DNA of 64,000 nt from Desulfotignum sp. (GTDB lineage: Bacteria; Desulfobacterota; Desulfobacteria; Desulfobacterales; Desulfobacteraceae), in NCBI GenBank assembly GCA_011390635.1, contig JAABSA010000003.1:1-64000 (forward strand). Reading direction: 5' to 3'. A program made the position numbers and the translations under genes. The stretch's first letter is position 1; each line of letters begins with the position of its first letter. The notes beneath the pieces were generated by a model. The model was not told the origin of the DNA. It worked only from the letters and a program-made list of their open reading frames with translations, and ran no database searches. Of this stretch, positions 8,250-15,447 are shown one piece after another.

Positions 8250-9020
8250 ATGACAAGCCAGCATATGCTGACCCTGATACCGGCCTTTATTTTTGGTGCC
8301 TGTGTGGGCAGTTTTTTAAATGTCTGCATCCACAGGATCCCGCGCAAAAAATCCATTGTATCACCCGGTTCCGCCTGCCCGGTGTGCAACAGGCCCATCC
8401 CCTTTTATGCCAATATCCCTCTTTTGAGCTATCTTGCCCTCAAGGGCCGCTGTCTTTTCTGCAAAGCCCCCATTTCACCGCGCTATCCTTTGGTGGAAGG
8501 CGTAACCGGCATTGCCGGCGTGCTGATCTGCCTGCGCTTTGGTCTCACACCCCAGGCAGGGGTCTGGTTTGCCTTTGCAGCCACCCTTTTGCTGGTATCG
8601 TTTATTGATCTGGATTTTCAGATCATTCCCGATGTCATCAGCATCCCCGGGATTGTCATATTCAGTCTGCTTGCCTATTTTGTTCTGGACATGCCGATCT
8701 CCGCCATTGGATACGGTATTGTGACCGGGGGCGGCATTTTATATGCCGTGGCCCTGGTGTATTATCTGATCCGCAGACAGGAGGGCATGGGCGGGGGAGA
8801 TATCAAGCTGCTGGCCATGATCGGGGCTGTCACCGGTGTACCCGGGGTATTGTTCACCCTTTTTGCCGGATCTGTTTTCGGCACCATTGCCGGCATCGGG
8901 GGTATGCTGCTGGCCCCGGAAAAAGGCGGGCAGATGAGAATTCCTTTTGGCCCTTTTCTGTCGGCCGGGGCCATAGTGTATGTGTTTTACGGGGATGTTG
9001 TGATCCGGTGGTATGTGTGA
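8250..9020 (+). CDS. pilD: Type IV prepilin peptidase (leader peptidase / N-methyltransferase)
   Basis: This inner-membrane aspartic protease cleaves and N-methylates type IV pilin and type II secretion pseudopilin leaders. The 256-residue protein has the N-terminal methyltransferase segment with paired Cys motifs (CPVC and CLFC about 30 residues apart). Multiple membrane helices follow, with the two catalytic aspartates in SFIDLDFQIIPD and the GGGD of MGGGDIKLLAM. The ATG at 8250 has AAGGA upstream. It serves the machines that use the two PilB/GspE-like ATPases at 36187 and 42608, but no pilin gene lies in this window. Confidence 0.94.
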   Translation: MTSQHMLTLIPAFIFGACVGSFLNVCIHRIPRKKSIVSPGSACPVCNRPIPFYANIPLLSYLALKGRCLFCKAPISPRYPLVEGVTGIAGVLICLRFGLTPQAGVWFAFAATLLLVSFIDLDFQIIPDVISIPGIVIFSLLAYFVLDMPISAIGYGIVTGGGILYAVALVYYLIRRQEGMGGGDIKLLAMIGAVTGVPGVLFTLFAGSVFGTIAGIGGMLLAPEKGGQMRIPFGPFLSAGAIVYVFYGDVVIRWYV

Positions 9021-9044
9021 GGGATGAGGGGTGAGGCTGGTGCA

Positions 9045-9509
9045 TTACCGTCGGTAACATACTTCAATCACCACCTTGCCCACGGTGGTCTTGAAAGGCA
9101 GTGCCAGTACAGGACCCAGGGGCAATATGTGGTCTATGGGCTGGTCCGGACCCGTGCATATCCGGACAAATTTCACCTTTACTTTTTTGCCCTGCTCTGC
9201 AATCTTTGTGGTCACATGGCCTGCCACCATATTACTGATTTCTCCCACTGCATCGAAAATTTCCTCATTGATCCGGGTCATCTCTTCTCCGAACATGGCG
9301 GATACAATACCCAGAATACTGGCTTCTGTGAAGGAGATGGCGGCAGATCCCACAAGGTCTCCTGTGATTTCCAGCACCCCTGAAATATCGGCCAGAGGCT
9401 TTGTGTCGGTCTTCAAAAATGGCGGTTCCGGTTTCACCTTGACCGAGGCTGTGGTGTCAAGAATATGCAAAGTGCCTTCAACAAACGGATTGACAAGGGC
9501 TGCGTCCAT
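9045..9509 (-). CDS. cheX: CheX-like chemotaxis phosphatase domain protein
   Basis: CheX proteins dephosphorylate CheY-P or related receivers. The 154-residue protein starts MDAALVNPFVEGTLHILDTT and contains EIFDAVGEISNMVAG, which carries the Glu-x-x-Asn catalytic motif of the CheC/CheX/FliY family, here once as in CheX. It lies alone, convergent with pilD and divergent from the HU gene. The target receiver is unknown; the hybrid kinase and the REC-like protein at 40576 are candidates only by proximity in the genome. Confidence 0.85.
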   Translation of the reverse strand: MDAALVNPFVEGTLHILDTTASVKVKPEPPFLKTDTKPLADISGVLEITGDLVGSAAISFTEASILGIVSAMFGEEMTRINEEIFDAVGEISNMVAGHVTTKIAEQGKKVKVKFVRICTGPDQPIDHILPLGPVLALPFKTTVGKVVIEVCYRR

Positions 9510-9588
9510 ATTTTTCTCCTGTTTTGGTCGATTTTATGTTTTTTTTGCAGCCAGGACAATGAATTTTTCAAAAAAAGTCAATAAATAC

Positions 9589-9617
9589 TTGACACGCACT
9601 TCTCAACGACGTAACGT
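9589..9617 (+). promoter_or_regulatory. Promoter candidate for the HU gene
   Basis: A perfect -35 TTGACA (9589-9594) is followed after exactly 17 bp by TAACGT (9612-9617). The -10 is weak but keeps T1, A2 and T6. It is about 108 bp upstream of the HU start, leaving a roughly 100-nt leader. Confidence 0.5.
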
Positions 9618-9724
9618 ACGCTCAAAAGCTGCTTCAAGTGAGTTTAACCCCATGCAACGCGGTTTTGAAAAGAAAATTCAAAATTTTGCTTTTTCCAGAA
9701 CCAAAAAAAAAAGGAGTGATCAAG

Positions 9725-9994
9725 ATGAACAAAGGCGATTTAATCAACAAGGTTGCAGAAGTACTGGACAGTAAAAAAGATGCCCAATCAGCAGTCGACT
9801 GTATGGTCAAAGCCATCACAGATGCACTCTCAACCAATGACTCTGTGACCCTGGTTGGATTTGGAACATTCAAAACAGCCGAAAGAAAAGCCAGAAAAGG
9901 CAGAAATCCCCAGACCGGAAAAGAAATTGATATTCCTGCCAGAAATGTTCCCAAATTTATCCCTGGAAAAGCCCTGAAAGAAGCTGTAAAGTAA
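9725..9994 (+). CDS. hup: HU-family DNA-bending protein
   Basis: The 89-residue protein MNKGDLINKVAEVL has the HU/IHF helical dimerisation body and the beta-arm signature GFGTFKTAERKARKGRNPQTG, with Pro at the arm tip where HU intercalates DNA. The start at 9725 was chosen because AAAAGGAG lies about 8 nt upstream; the reading frame is open further but would add an unrelated basic segment. It has its own promoter and a strong terminator, so it is a monocistronic, probably highly expressed gene. Confidence 0.95.
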   Translation: MNKGDLINKVAEVLDSKKDAQSAVDCMVKAITDALSTNDSVTLVGFGTFKTAERKARKGRNPQTGKEIDIPARNVPKFIPGKALKEAVK

Positions 9995-10017
9995 GATCTT
10001 GTCATTTTGGTGATTTC

Positions 10018-10063
10018 CATTCAGGCAGTATTGCAGCACAGGCATACTGCCTGAATGGTTTTT
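10018..10063 (+). terminator. Rho-independent terminator of the HU gene
   Basis: Perfect 14-bp arms CATTCAGGCAGTAT (10018-10031) and ATACTGCCTGAATG (10044-10057) enclose a 12-nt loop and are followed by GTTTTT. It lies 23 bp after the HU stop. Confidence 0.92.
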
Positions 10064-10070
10064 CACCCCC

Positions 10071-10832
10071 ATGAACCCCATGAAATTTGATATCAAAAAG
10101 ATATTTGCACCTGGAAAGGGTGTGGATCTGGTATGTAATATGCACGCACCGGCACCCACGTCCCGGTCCAGTATTATTTTTGATGCCGACTACAGCAACA
10201 ACACCCTTACCATTGCACAGCCGTTTGTCCCTGTTTCACCGGAAAGCGGATATGACACCCTGCATGTGACCTCGGTTGTTCCCGGCAGACACCAGCACAT
10301 GCGCGTGGGTATGGCATGCCGGGTGCAAAAATGTATCGACCGATACCCCCTTGCAGGCAGCGCCGTGTCCAAAGCCCTGGTCCTGCACTGCGATCTTCCG
10401 GTGTTTGAAACCAATATCAGGGCTGCATTCCGCCTGCCTTTAGGGAGCCGCCACCTTGTCAGGGCCAAACTGCTCTTTCGGGAAACCGACTATTATACGG
10501 CGGCAGATTTTAAAATCCTGGACATTTCCTTTGCCGGTGTGGGCATCATGATCCCCAAAAAAGTCAAAACCAGGACCAACCCGCTTACCCGCCTGGAACA
10601 TCATGATGTCCTGCCCATGGGTCTGGTGCTTGTGGACACGAAAGAAGCGCATCCTGTGGGCGCCCTTGCGCTTACGGTACAGGTCAAAAGAATCCATACG
10701 GACCATTCCAAAACCCATCTTTTGGCAGGGCTGGAAATCATCCGGATAACCCGGGACAACGAAACCCTGCTCAACAAATTCATCCACGATGCCCAGATTG
10801 CTGAACTCAAGCGGCTCAGCACCCTGCGTTGA
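10071..10832 (+). CDS. PilZ-domain c-di-GMP receptor (YcgR-like architecture)
   Basis: The 253-residue protein has an N-terminal beta domain (about 1-105, resembling the YcgR N-domain) and a PilZ domain. The PilZ c-di-GMP motifs are intact: RAAFR (Arg117 and Arg121, the RxxxR motif) and DISFAGVG (the D/N-x-S-x-x-G motif). Such proteins act as flagellar brakes or regulators of motility and matrix. The window also contains motAB with a degenerate HD-GYP protein, so a role at the flagellar motor is a plausible inference. It starts just past the HU terminator, so the start at 10071 probably depends on a promoter overlapping or reading through that hairpin. No strong Shine-Dalgarno is seen. Confidence 0.82.
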   Translation: MNPMKFDIKKIFAPGKGVDLVCNMHAPAPTSRSSIIFDADYSNNTLTIAQPFVPVSPESGYDTLHVTSVVPGRHQHMRVGMACRVQKCIDRYPLAGSAVSKALVLHCDLPVFETNIRAAFRLPLGSRHLVRAKLLFRETDYYTAADFKILDISFAGVGIMIPKKVKTRTNPLTRLEHHDVLPMGLVLVDTKEAHPVGALALTVQVKRIHTDHSKTHLLAGLEIIRITRDNETLLNKFIHDAQIAELKRLSTLR

Positions 10833-10923
10833 AGATCCGCTGAAGATGCGTTAATCCTGCATTGACGAAGGGGTGACGCGCCTGTGTGCAGGCTGGCAGG
10901 CTGCGCTGGGGCATTGACAGCGG

Positions 10924-11014
10924 TTCCTGCGGGTGCGGGTTCGCTGGTTCTTGCGGGTGCGGGTTCCTGCGGGTGCGGGTTCGCCGGTTACTGCGGGTGC
11001 GGGTTCGCCAGCCG
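10924..11014. repeat. Degenerate tandem repeat overlapping the sbcB 3' end
   Basis: Four copies of a CTGCGGGTGCGGGTTC core separated by 0-9 bp (GCTGG, GCCGG or no spacer) fill this stretch. The sbcB stop codon falls inside the array, so one copy is translated as the end of SbcB and three lie just beyond. The remaining 10833-10923 between the convergent genes holds no recognisable feature. Confidence 0.75.
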
Positions 11015-12433
11015 GTCAAGATAGGTCTTTACCCGTGCCAGAACCGCCTTCTGCCGTGCATCCAGTCCGGCACTGTTTTCCAAAAGTTCTGCCAGATGGC
11101 CCATGGCCCGGGACAGGGTATATTTTGACTCCCTGCGATATCCTGTGATCCGACCCTGCTGCGCTGTCAGGCGGTGCAGGTGATCCGCAAATTCCGGCAG
11201 AGCCGGTGCATTGAAATTGCGGGCCAGTATCCTGGCGCCAAGGGTTTTGATCCTGGGGCACTGCAGGGTATCCAGAACCGTTGCTGCCCCGTCAGATCCG
11301 GTGCGGGAAAAAGGACCTGCTGCATGGAACCGTGCAATCTCTTTTTTTTCCGCCGGCGAAAAAAACCCGTCCTGGTACAGGGCTGCATCCGGGTCGATAT
11401 CCGGTATCACGGGATATGCATAGGCACGATGGGCATCCATGGTGGCGAAAAACAGCTGTGGATCGGATTGAAACGCTTGCAGTACGGTATTGGCCATGTC
11501 ACGGGATTGCCCTGAAATACGTTTTCTGAAACGGTCCAGGCAGGGCAGTACGATCCACTGGTCTGCCGGCCTTTTGCGGATGGGTGTCCAGCAATAAAGA
11601 CCTGTGTCGGGATCAATCTGCATGGATTGCTCCTGGTCCAGCCGGATCCACAGCTGCTGGTTCCCGTAGGGAATGGAATCGCCTATGCAAAGGACCGGTG
11701 CCAGATATCCGGCATCCGCTCCAAAAACAGGAGATACCATGATGGCGGTGCGAAAAAACCGGTCTTTCACCCGGCAGGTTGGCAAAATAGCCCTGGTCCG
11801 GGATATGTCTGTGGACTTGTCAAAAAACCCCATGGCATAATCCCAGATATCGGCATGGCCAAGAAATGCACGGCTAAGGGCCACCAGGACCTCCACATCC
11901 GCCATTGCTTCATGGGCATGACCGGATGATGGGGTAAAACGGTTTGCCCGGGCGATCAATTCCAGCTTGAGGGTGGAGTGGCCGTTTTCCAGCCGGGGCC
12001 ATGAGATAACCGGCTCACAGAAAATCTTGAACAGCGCGGCCACAGGCAGGATATCCGCTCTGGAACATCCGTTGGCGTATTGATGGGAATACGGATCCAG
12101 CAGGTTCCGGTAAAACATGAACCGCAAAAATTCGTCATCAAATCCCAGGGAATTGTATCCCATGCTGATGGTATTTTCCGTATTGAACAATGCATGCAGG
12201 GTTCGGGCCGCCTCATATTCACACATGCCGTCAGTCAGGACTTCGGGGTGCAGGCAATGGGTGATAAAGGCATGTGGGGAGGGTACGATGTCCTTGCGCA
12301 TCCGGATGGTCAGGCTGGTTCTGTCAATTTCACGCAATTGTGTATCGGTGCGGATACCGGCAAAGGTCAATACCTGGTCAAAGGCAGGATCGAGACCCGA
12401 TGTTTCCAGGTCATAGAACAGACAGGTTTTCAT
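10988..12433 (-). CDS. sbcB: Exodeoxyribonuclease I
   Basis: ExoI degrades single-stranded DNA 3' to 5' in recombination and mismatch repair. The 481-residue protein starts MKTCLFYDLETSGLDPAFDQ, with the DEDD exonuclease residues Asp8 and Glu10, and continues with the FAGIRTD element shared with the Escherichia enzyme. HAHEAMADVEV later in the domain supplies further DEDD residues. The ExoI C-terminal SH3-like and helical domains follow, ending ARVKTYLDRL. Length matches the family (about 475). The last residues, ANPHPQ, come from the tandem repeat. A heptameric repeat lies immediately upstream of the start. Confidence 0.93.
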   Translation of the reverse strand: MKTCLFYDLETSGLDPAFDQVLTFAGIRTDTQLREIDRTSLTIRMRKDIVPSPHAFITHCLHPEVLTDGMCEYEAARTLHALFNTENTISMGYNSLGFDDEFLRFMFYRNLLDPYSHQYANGCSRADILPVAALFKIFCEPVISWPRLENGHSTLKLELIARANRFTPSSGHAHEAMADVEVLVALSRAFLGHADIWDYAMGFFDKSTDISRTRAILPTCRVKDRFFRTAIMVSPVFGADAGYLAPVLCIGDSIPYGNQQLWIRLDQEQSMQIDPDTGLYCWTPIRKRPADQWIVLPCLDRFRKRISGQSRDMANTVLQAFQSDPQLFFATMDAHRAYAYPVIPDIDPDAALYQDGFFSPAEKKEIARFHAAGPFSRTGSDGAATVLDTLQCPRIKTLGARILARNFNAPALPEFADHLHRLTAQQGRITGYRRESKYTLSRAMGHLAELLENSAGLDARQKAVLARVKTYLDRLANPHPQ

Positions 12434-12440
12434 GGTATGG

Positions 12441-12489
12441 TAGCTATTAGCTTTTAGCTTTTAGCGGTTAGCTTTTAGCGGTTAGCATT
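12441..12489. repeat. Seven tandem copies of heptamer TAGCNNT
   Basis: Contiguous 7-mers run from 12441 to 12489: TAGCTAT, TAGCTTT, TAGCTTT, TAGCGGT, TAGCTTT, TAGCGGT, TAGCATT. On the minus strand this reads as GCTAAAA/GCTAACC units 8-56 nt upstream of the sbcB ATG, i.e. where its leader or promoter must lie. Copy number at such arrays can vary by slippage. Confidence 0.85.
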
Positions 12490-12498
12490 CAGGACAAA

Positions 12499-12540
12499 AC
12501 GGCAAAAGGGAACAAAGCGATATCTGTTCCCTTCTGCCGT
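12499..12540 (-). terminator. Terminator after rpsI
   Basis: Arms at 12499-12514 and 12525-12540 pair over 16 positions with one mismatch (ACGGCA..GGGAACA against TGTTCCC..TGCCGT) around a 10-nt loop. Read on the minus strand the stem is followed by TTTTG. It lies 18 bp past the rpsI stop, and on the other side is the sbcB promoter region. Confidence 0.75.
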
Positions 12541-12557
12541 AAAAAAAACAAGGCGGT

Positions 12558-12953
12558 TTATCTTTTTGAAAACTGGAAACTGGCTCTTGCGCCTTTTTTA
12601 CCGTATTTTTTACGCTCTTTCTGTCTGGAATCCCGGGTCAAAAATCCTGCGCTTTTCAACACGGCTCTCAGGTCCGGATCCACTATCACCAGGGCCTTGG
12701 ACAATCCCTGCCGGATGGCTCCGGCCTGGCCTGTCTGCCCGCCCCCCATCACCGTAACTTTGATATCAAAGGCGTCATCCAGCTGTGTCAGCACAAGGGG
12801 TGATGCCAATGCATCCCGGTTTACGCTGATATCGAAATAGTCATCCAGTTCCCGGTCGTTTACCACAATTTTGCCGGTACCAGGGACAAGCCACACTTTG
12901 GCCACAGAATTTTTCCGCTTGCCTGTGGCGTAAAATACGTTTCCACTTTCCAT
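12558..12953 (-). CDS. rpsI: 30S ribosomal protein S9
   Basis: The 131-residue protein carries the S9 core [34 protein letters not shown] and the basic tail ending FQFSKR, whose last Arg contacts P-site tRNA. It follows rplM by 23 bp, the usual bacterial L13-S9 pair, and is followed by a terminator. Confidence 0.97.
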   Translation of the reverse strand: MESGNVFYATGKRKNSVAKVWLVPGTGKIVVNDRELDDYFDISVNRDALASPLVLTQLDDAFDIKVTVMGGGQTGQAGAIRQGLSKALVIVDPDLRAVLKSAGFLTRDSRQKERKKYGKKGARASFQFSKR

Positions 12954-12976
12954 TGGTATAATCGTGTCCTTTTTCC

Positions 12977-13411
12977 TTAAATTTGCACTGGTTCAGGCTT
13001 CTGGGCAGCATGCGGGTGCTTGTCGCCTGCATACACAAACAATTTTTTGTTCAATTTTCTGCCGAGTCTGTTTTTGGGCAGCATTCCCTGGACCGCTTTT
13101 TTGATCACTTCTTCGGGCTTTTTTTCAAGCAATTCTCCGGCTGTTTGGGATTTAAGGCTTCCCACATATCCGGAATGGCGGTAATAGGTTTTTTCTGCCA
13201 GTTTATTGCCTGTGAGACGGATTTTATCCGCATTGATCACCACCACCCAGTCTCCCATGTCCACATGGGGGGTAAACAAAGGGCTGTGCTTTCCGCGAAT
13301 GCGGTAAGCCACCTGTGATGCAAGTCTTCCCAAAACCTGGTCTGCTGCGTCAATCACACACCAGTTTTCCTTATTGTCCGATCTTTTGGCACTGTACGTA
13401 TATTTCTTCAT
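12977..13411 (-). CDS. rplM: 50S ribosomal protein L13
   Basis: The 144-residue protein contains [35 protein letters not shown] and the [11 protein letters not shown] motif, all diagnostic of L13. It is first in the rplM-rpsI pair with its own promoter candidate upstream at 13453-13479. Confidence 0.97.
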   Translation of the reverse strand: MKKYTYSAKRSDNKENWCVIDAADQVLGRLASQVAYRIRGKHSPLFTPHVDMGDWVVVINADKIRLTGNKLAEKTYYRHSGYVGSLKSQTAGELLEKKPEEVIKKAVQGMLPKNRLGRKLNKKLFVYAGDKHPHAAQKPEPVQI

Positions 13412-13452
13412 GGCTTTCCATACTCCTGATTCATAATCATAATCCGAAAACT

Positions 13453-13479
13453 TTTATACACAATCGGTGTTCATGTCAA
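13453..13479 (-). promoter_or_regulatory. Promoter candidate for rplM-rpsI
   Basis: On the minus strand a perfect TTGACA (13479-13474) precedes TATAAA (13458-13453) with a 15-bp spacer, slightly short. It lies in the 75-bp gap between the bactofilin stop and rplM, 42 bp before the start codon. Confidence 0.55.
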
Positions 13480-13486
13480 GTAAAAT

Positions 13487-13894
13487 CTATAATTCAATGT
13501 GTTTTTCCATTTTTACATCAGCCAGAGAAGAGGGACGCTGTGTATTTTTCGTCAGCCTGGACGCATTTTTACAGGAAACTTCCGCGTTCAGGATGCCGCC
13601 ATTTTCCACAATCAGATCCTGGCATTCCACCTTTCCTGCACAATTGCCGGTGCTCAGGATGATCAATTCTTTGGAAGCGGTTAATTCCCCTTGAAAATTT
13701 CCGCCTATGGTAATGGAAGACACCGTGGTGGCAGAGGAATTGACCTGGCCGTCCTTGGCAATGATCACCACATCCCCGTCAATGGTTCCTGTGACCCGGC
13801 CCCTGATAATCAGCTTTCCGCTGCTGGATATGGACCCGTCAATCTTGAGTTCCTGGTCGATGATGGATAGGTTTTTCGTGTTTTTCTTTCCCAC
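13487..13894 (-). CDS. Bactofilin (polymer-forming cytoskeletal protein, CcmA-like)
   Basis: Bactofilins form nucleotide-independent filaments from a right-handed beta-helix and recruit cell-wall enzymes to set cell shape. The 135-residue protein has short polar tails around a core of beta-rungs (LKIDGSISSSGKLIIRGRVTG, GDVVIIAKDG, GELTASKELIIL, CQDLIVENGGILNAEVSC). It is the last of four tightly spaced genes with Csd4-like and Csd6-like cell-wall enzymes, the same partnership known for CcmA in Helicobacter pylori. The fold is clear from the repeat pattern; the shape role is inferred from context. Confidence 0.9.
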   Translation of the reverse strand: MGKKNTKNLSIIDQELKIDGSISSSGKLIIRGRVTGTIDGDVVIIAKDGQVNSSATTVSSITIGGNFQGELTASKELIILSTGNCAGKVECQDLIVENGGILNAEVSCKNASRLTKNTQRPSSLADVKMEKHIEL

Positions 13895-13923
13895 TGGCTG
13901 TCTCCTTGCCTGCTTATAATTGC

Positions 13924-15447
13924 CTACAATTGGATGTCGATATAGAGTTTGCCCACTTCCTTGTCCCCCAAAGTGGTCAGAACATGGTAATGCCTGCCTT
14001 TTTTATCCCGGGAGTACCGGGGCATCAAAACGCCTTTTTTACCGGTATCAATGGGATATCCCCGGTCTTCGCCTGAATTGAAGCTGTTGTTTCCCACAAA
14101 CCCCTTGAAATTCACCACATACCCGGACGGGTCCTGTGGTGTGTTCACTATATCCTCTATCACCAGGATATCGCCCTTGGTCAGCGTGATGCGGCTGTAG
14201 TTATCGGCAACCACCCGGCGGCTGTTGATTGTCAGCTTATACTGGATATCTTTTTTTGAAGGTCTGGTTTTTGTTTCAGCAGTGCCGGTTTTCTTGACAA
14301 CCATCTCGACCGGCACCGCAGTTACCGGGTCATCGATATCCAGAAACACGCTGCCGCAGGCATAAAAATCTTTTTTGGCCTCAATGCGGGTGGATGCATG
14401 AATCCGGACCTTTTTTTTCAGGTCGTTGAACTGGCTGCCCACCCCCAGGATATTCACGCTCAATCCCCGTTCATAATTGGTTACCACATCCAGCACCTGT
14501 ATAGTATCCCCTTTCTGGATCTTCAGCCGCTGCATTTTTCCCACCACAACAGGAATGGAATCATTCACAGATATGATCATGTACTGCATCCGGGGTTTTT
14601 CCAGAACAATCCCCGGGGTCTGGGGAACGATATCCAGAAGCGTCATGAACCCGTTTACGGCATCAACCATCTGGCGGACCTTCTGCTCCAGGGGAAGGGA
14701 TTTGGCCGATTCAATGCCAAAGGCCGGTATTCTGCAGATATCTGCAGCATAAAAGGTGGCGGAACGGCGCTGCTCCTTGTGGGGGGTGTCTGCATGGCCG
14801 GTCCGGTGGTTGTTGAAATGGAAATGGTAAAAAGGATCATCAATATTCCGGTTGATTTTTTCGATCACCTTTTCTGCCATGGCCGACAGATCCACAGGGG
14901 TCCCCTCTTTGGCCGGATCCAGAAAATTATTGTCGGCAATAATGGACTGCCCGTAGCGCTGGGGATTTTTAATCTGGCTTTCCCAGGTAGGAGAATATAT
15001 GCCGGACCCTTCATGGAGGTTTAAGAAACAGTCACTTTCACAGATCAGTTTTTTCAGCACATGCACCACCCTGGTTTCATAATTGTGGACATGGTCATCT
15101 GAAAACTTTCGGTTCATATCCTGATTGATCTGTCTTTCCCTTTTGAGAATGGAAGGAAAATTGGCCCTGGGCACCACAATGAGGTTCCCGGATGTAAGGG
15201 AAAAATCAACATAGGAATCCGCTGCCAGAAAACCACTGGGTTCATCCCCCTGTATGCCGCCCACAATAAGCAGTGTTTTGCCCGGTTTTGACCCGGTGAT
15301 CCGGTACACGTGCAGTTCATTTTCCTGTCCTTCAAAATACACCGTGTGGGTACGCCGGCCTGCATGGGCAAAGGTACAGAATACCTGGCATATCAACACC
15401 CCGAAGAGCAGAAAAACCAGGCGTTTTTTTGACAGAATGCGCATCAC
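13924..15447 (-). CDS. M99-type zinc D,L-carboxypeptidase, Csd4/Pgp1-like
   Basis: The family trims peptidoglycan tripeptides to dipeptides in the periplasm. A signal peptide ends at TFAHA (about residue 29). The zinc site reads GGIQGDEP (Gln66, Glu69) with NLHEG (His145); Gln in place of the usual His is the hallmark of Csd4 (Gln46/Glu49/His128), and the spacing here (3 and 76) is nearly the same. IPAFGIESAK offers the catalytic Glu (246). Residues about 280-507 form beta-rich domains, with PSKKDIQYKLTINSRRV starting a repeat-like module. The start is GTG at 15447 overlapping the upstream TGA as GTGA; the next codon is ATG. It is followed 29 bp later by the bactofilin. Fold and active site are well supported; substrate is inferred. 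Confidence 0.82.
   Translation of the reverse strand: MMRILSKKRLVFLLFGVLICQVFCTFAHAGRRTHTVYFEGQENELHVYRITGSKPGKTLLIVGGIQGDEPSGFLAADSYVDFSLTSGNLIVVPRANFPSILKRERQINQDMNRKFSDDHVHNYETRVVHVLKKLICESDCFLNLHEGSGIYSPTWESQIKNPQRYGQSIIADNNFLDPAKEGTPVDLSAMAEKVIEKINRNIDDPFYHFHFNNHRTGHADTPHKEQRRSATFYAADICRIPAFGIESAKSLPLEQKVRQMVDAVNGFMTLLDIVPQTPGIVLEKPRMQYMIISVNDSIPVVVGKMQRLKIQKGDTIQVLDVVTNYERGLSVNILGVGSQFNDLKKKVRIHASTRIEAKKDFYACGSVFLDIDDPVTAVPVEMVVKKTGTAETKTRPSKKDIQYKLTINSRRVVADNYSRITLTKGDILVIEDIVNTPQDPSGYVVNFKGFVGNNSFNSGEDRGYPIDTGKKGVLMPRYSRDKKGRHYHVLTTLGDKEVGKLYIDIQL

Noticed and set aside
10816-11019. Minus-strand frame encoding NPHPQEP repeats
   Set aside because: It is another frame of the tandem repeat beyond sbcB and runs into unrelated sequence; no ribosome-binding site.
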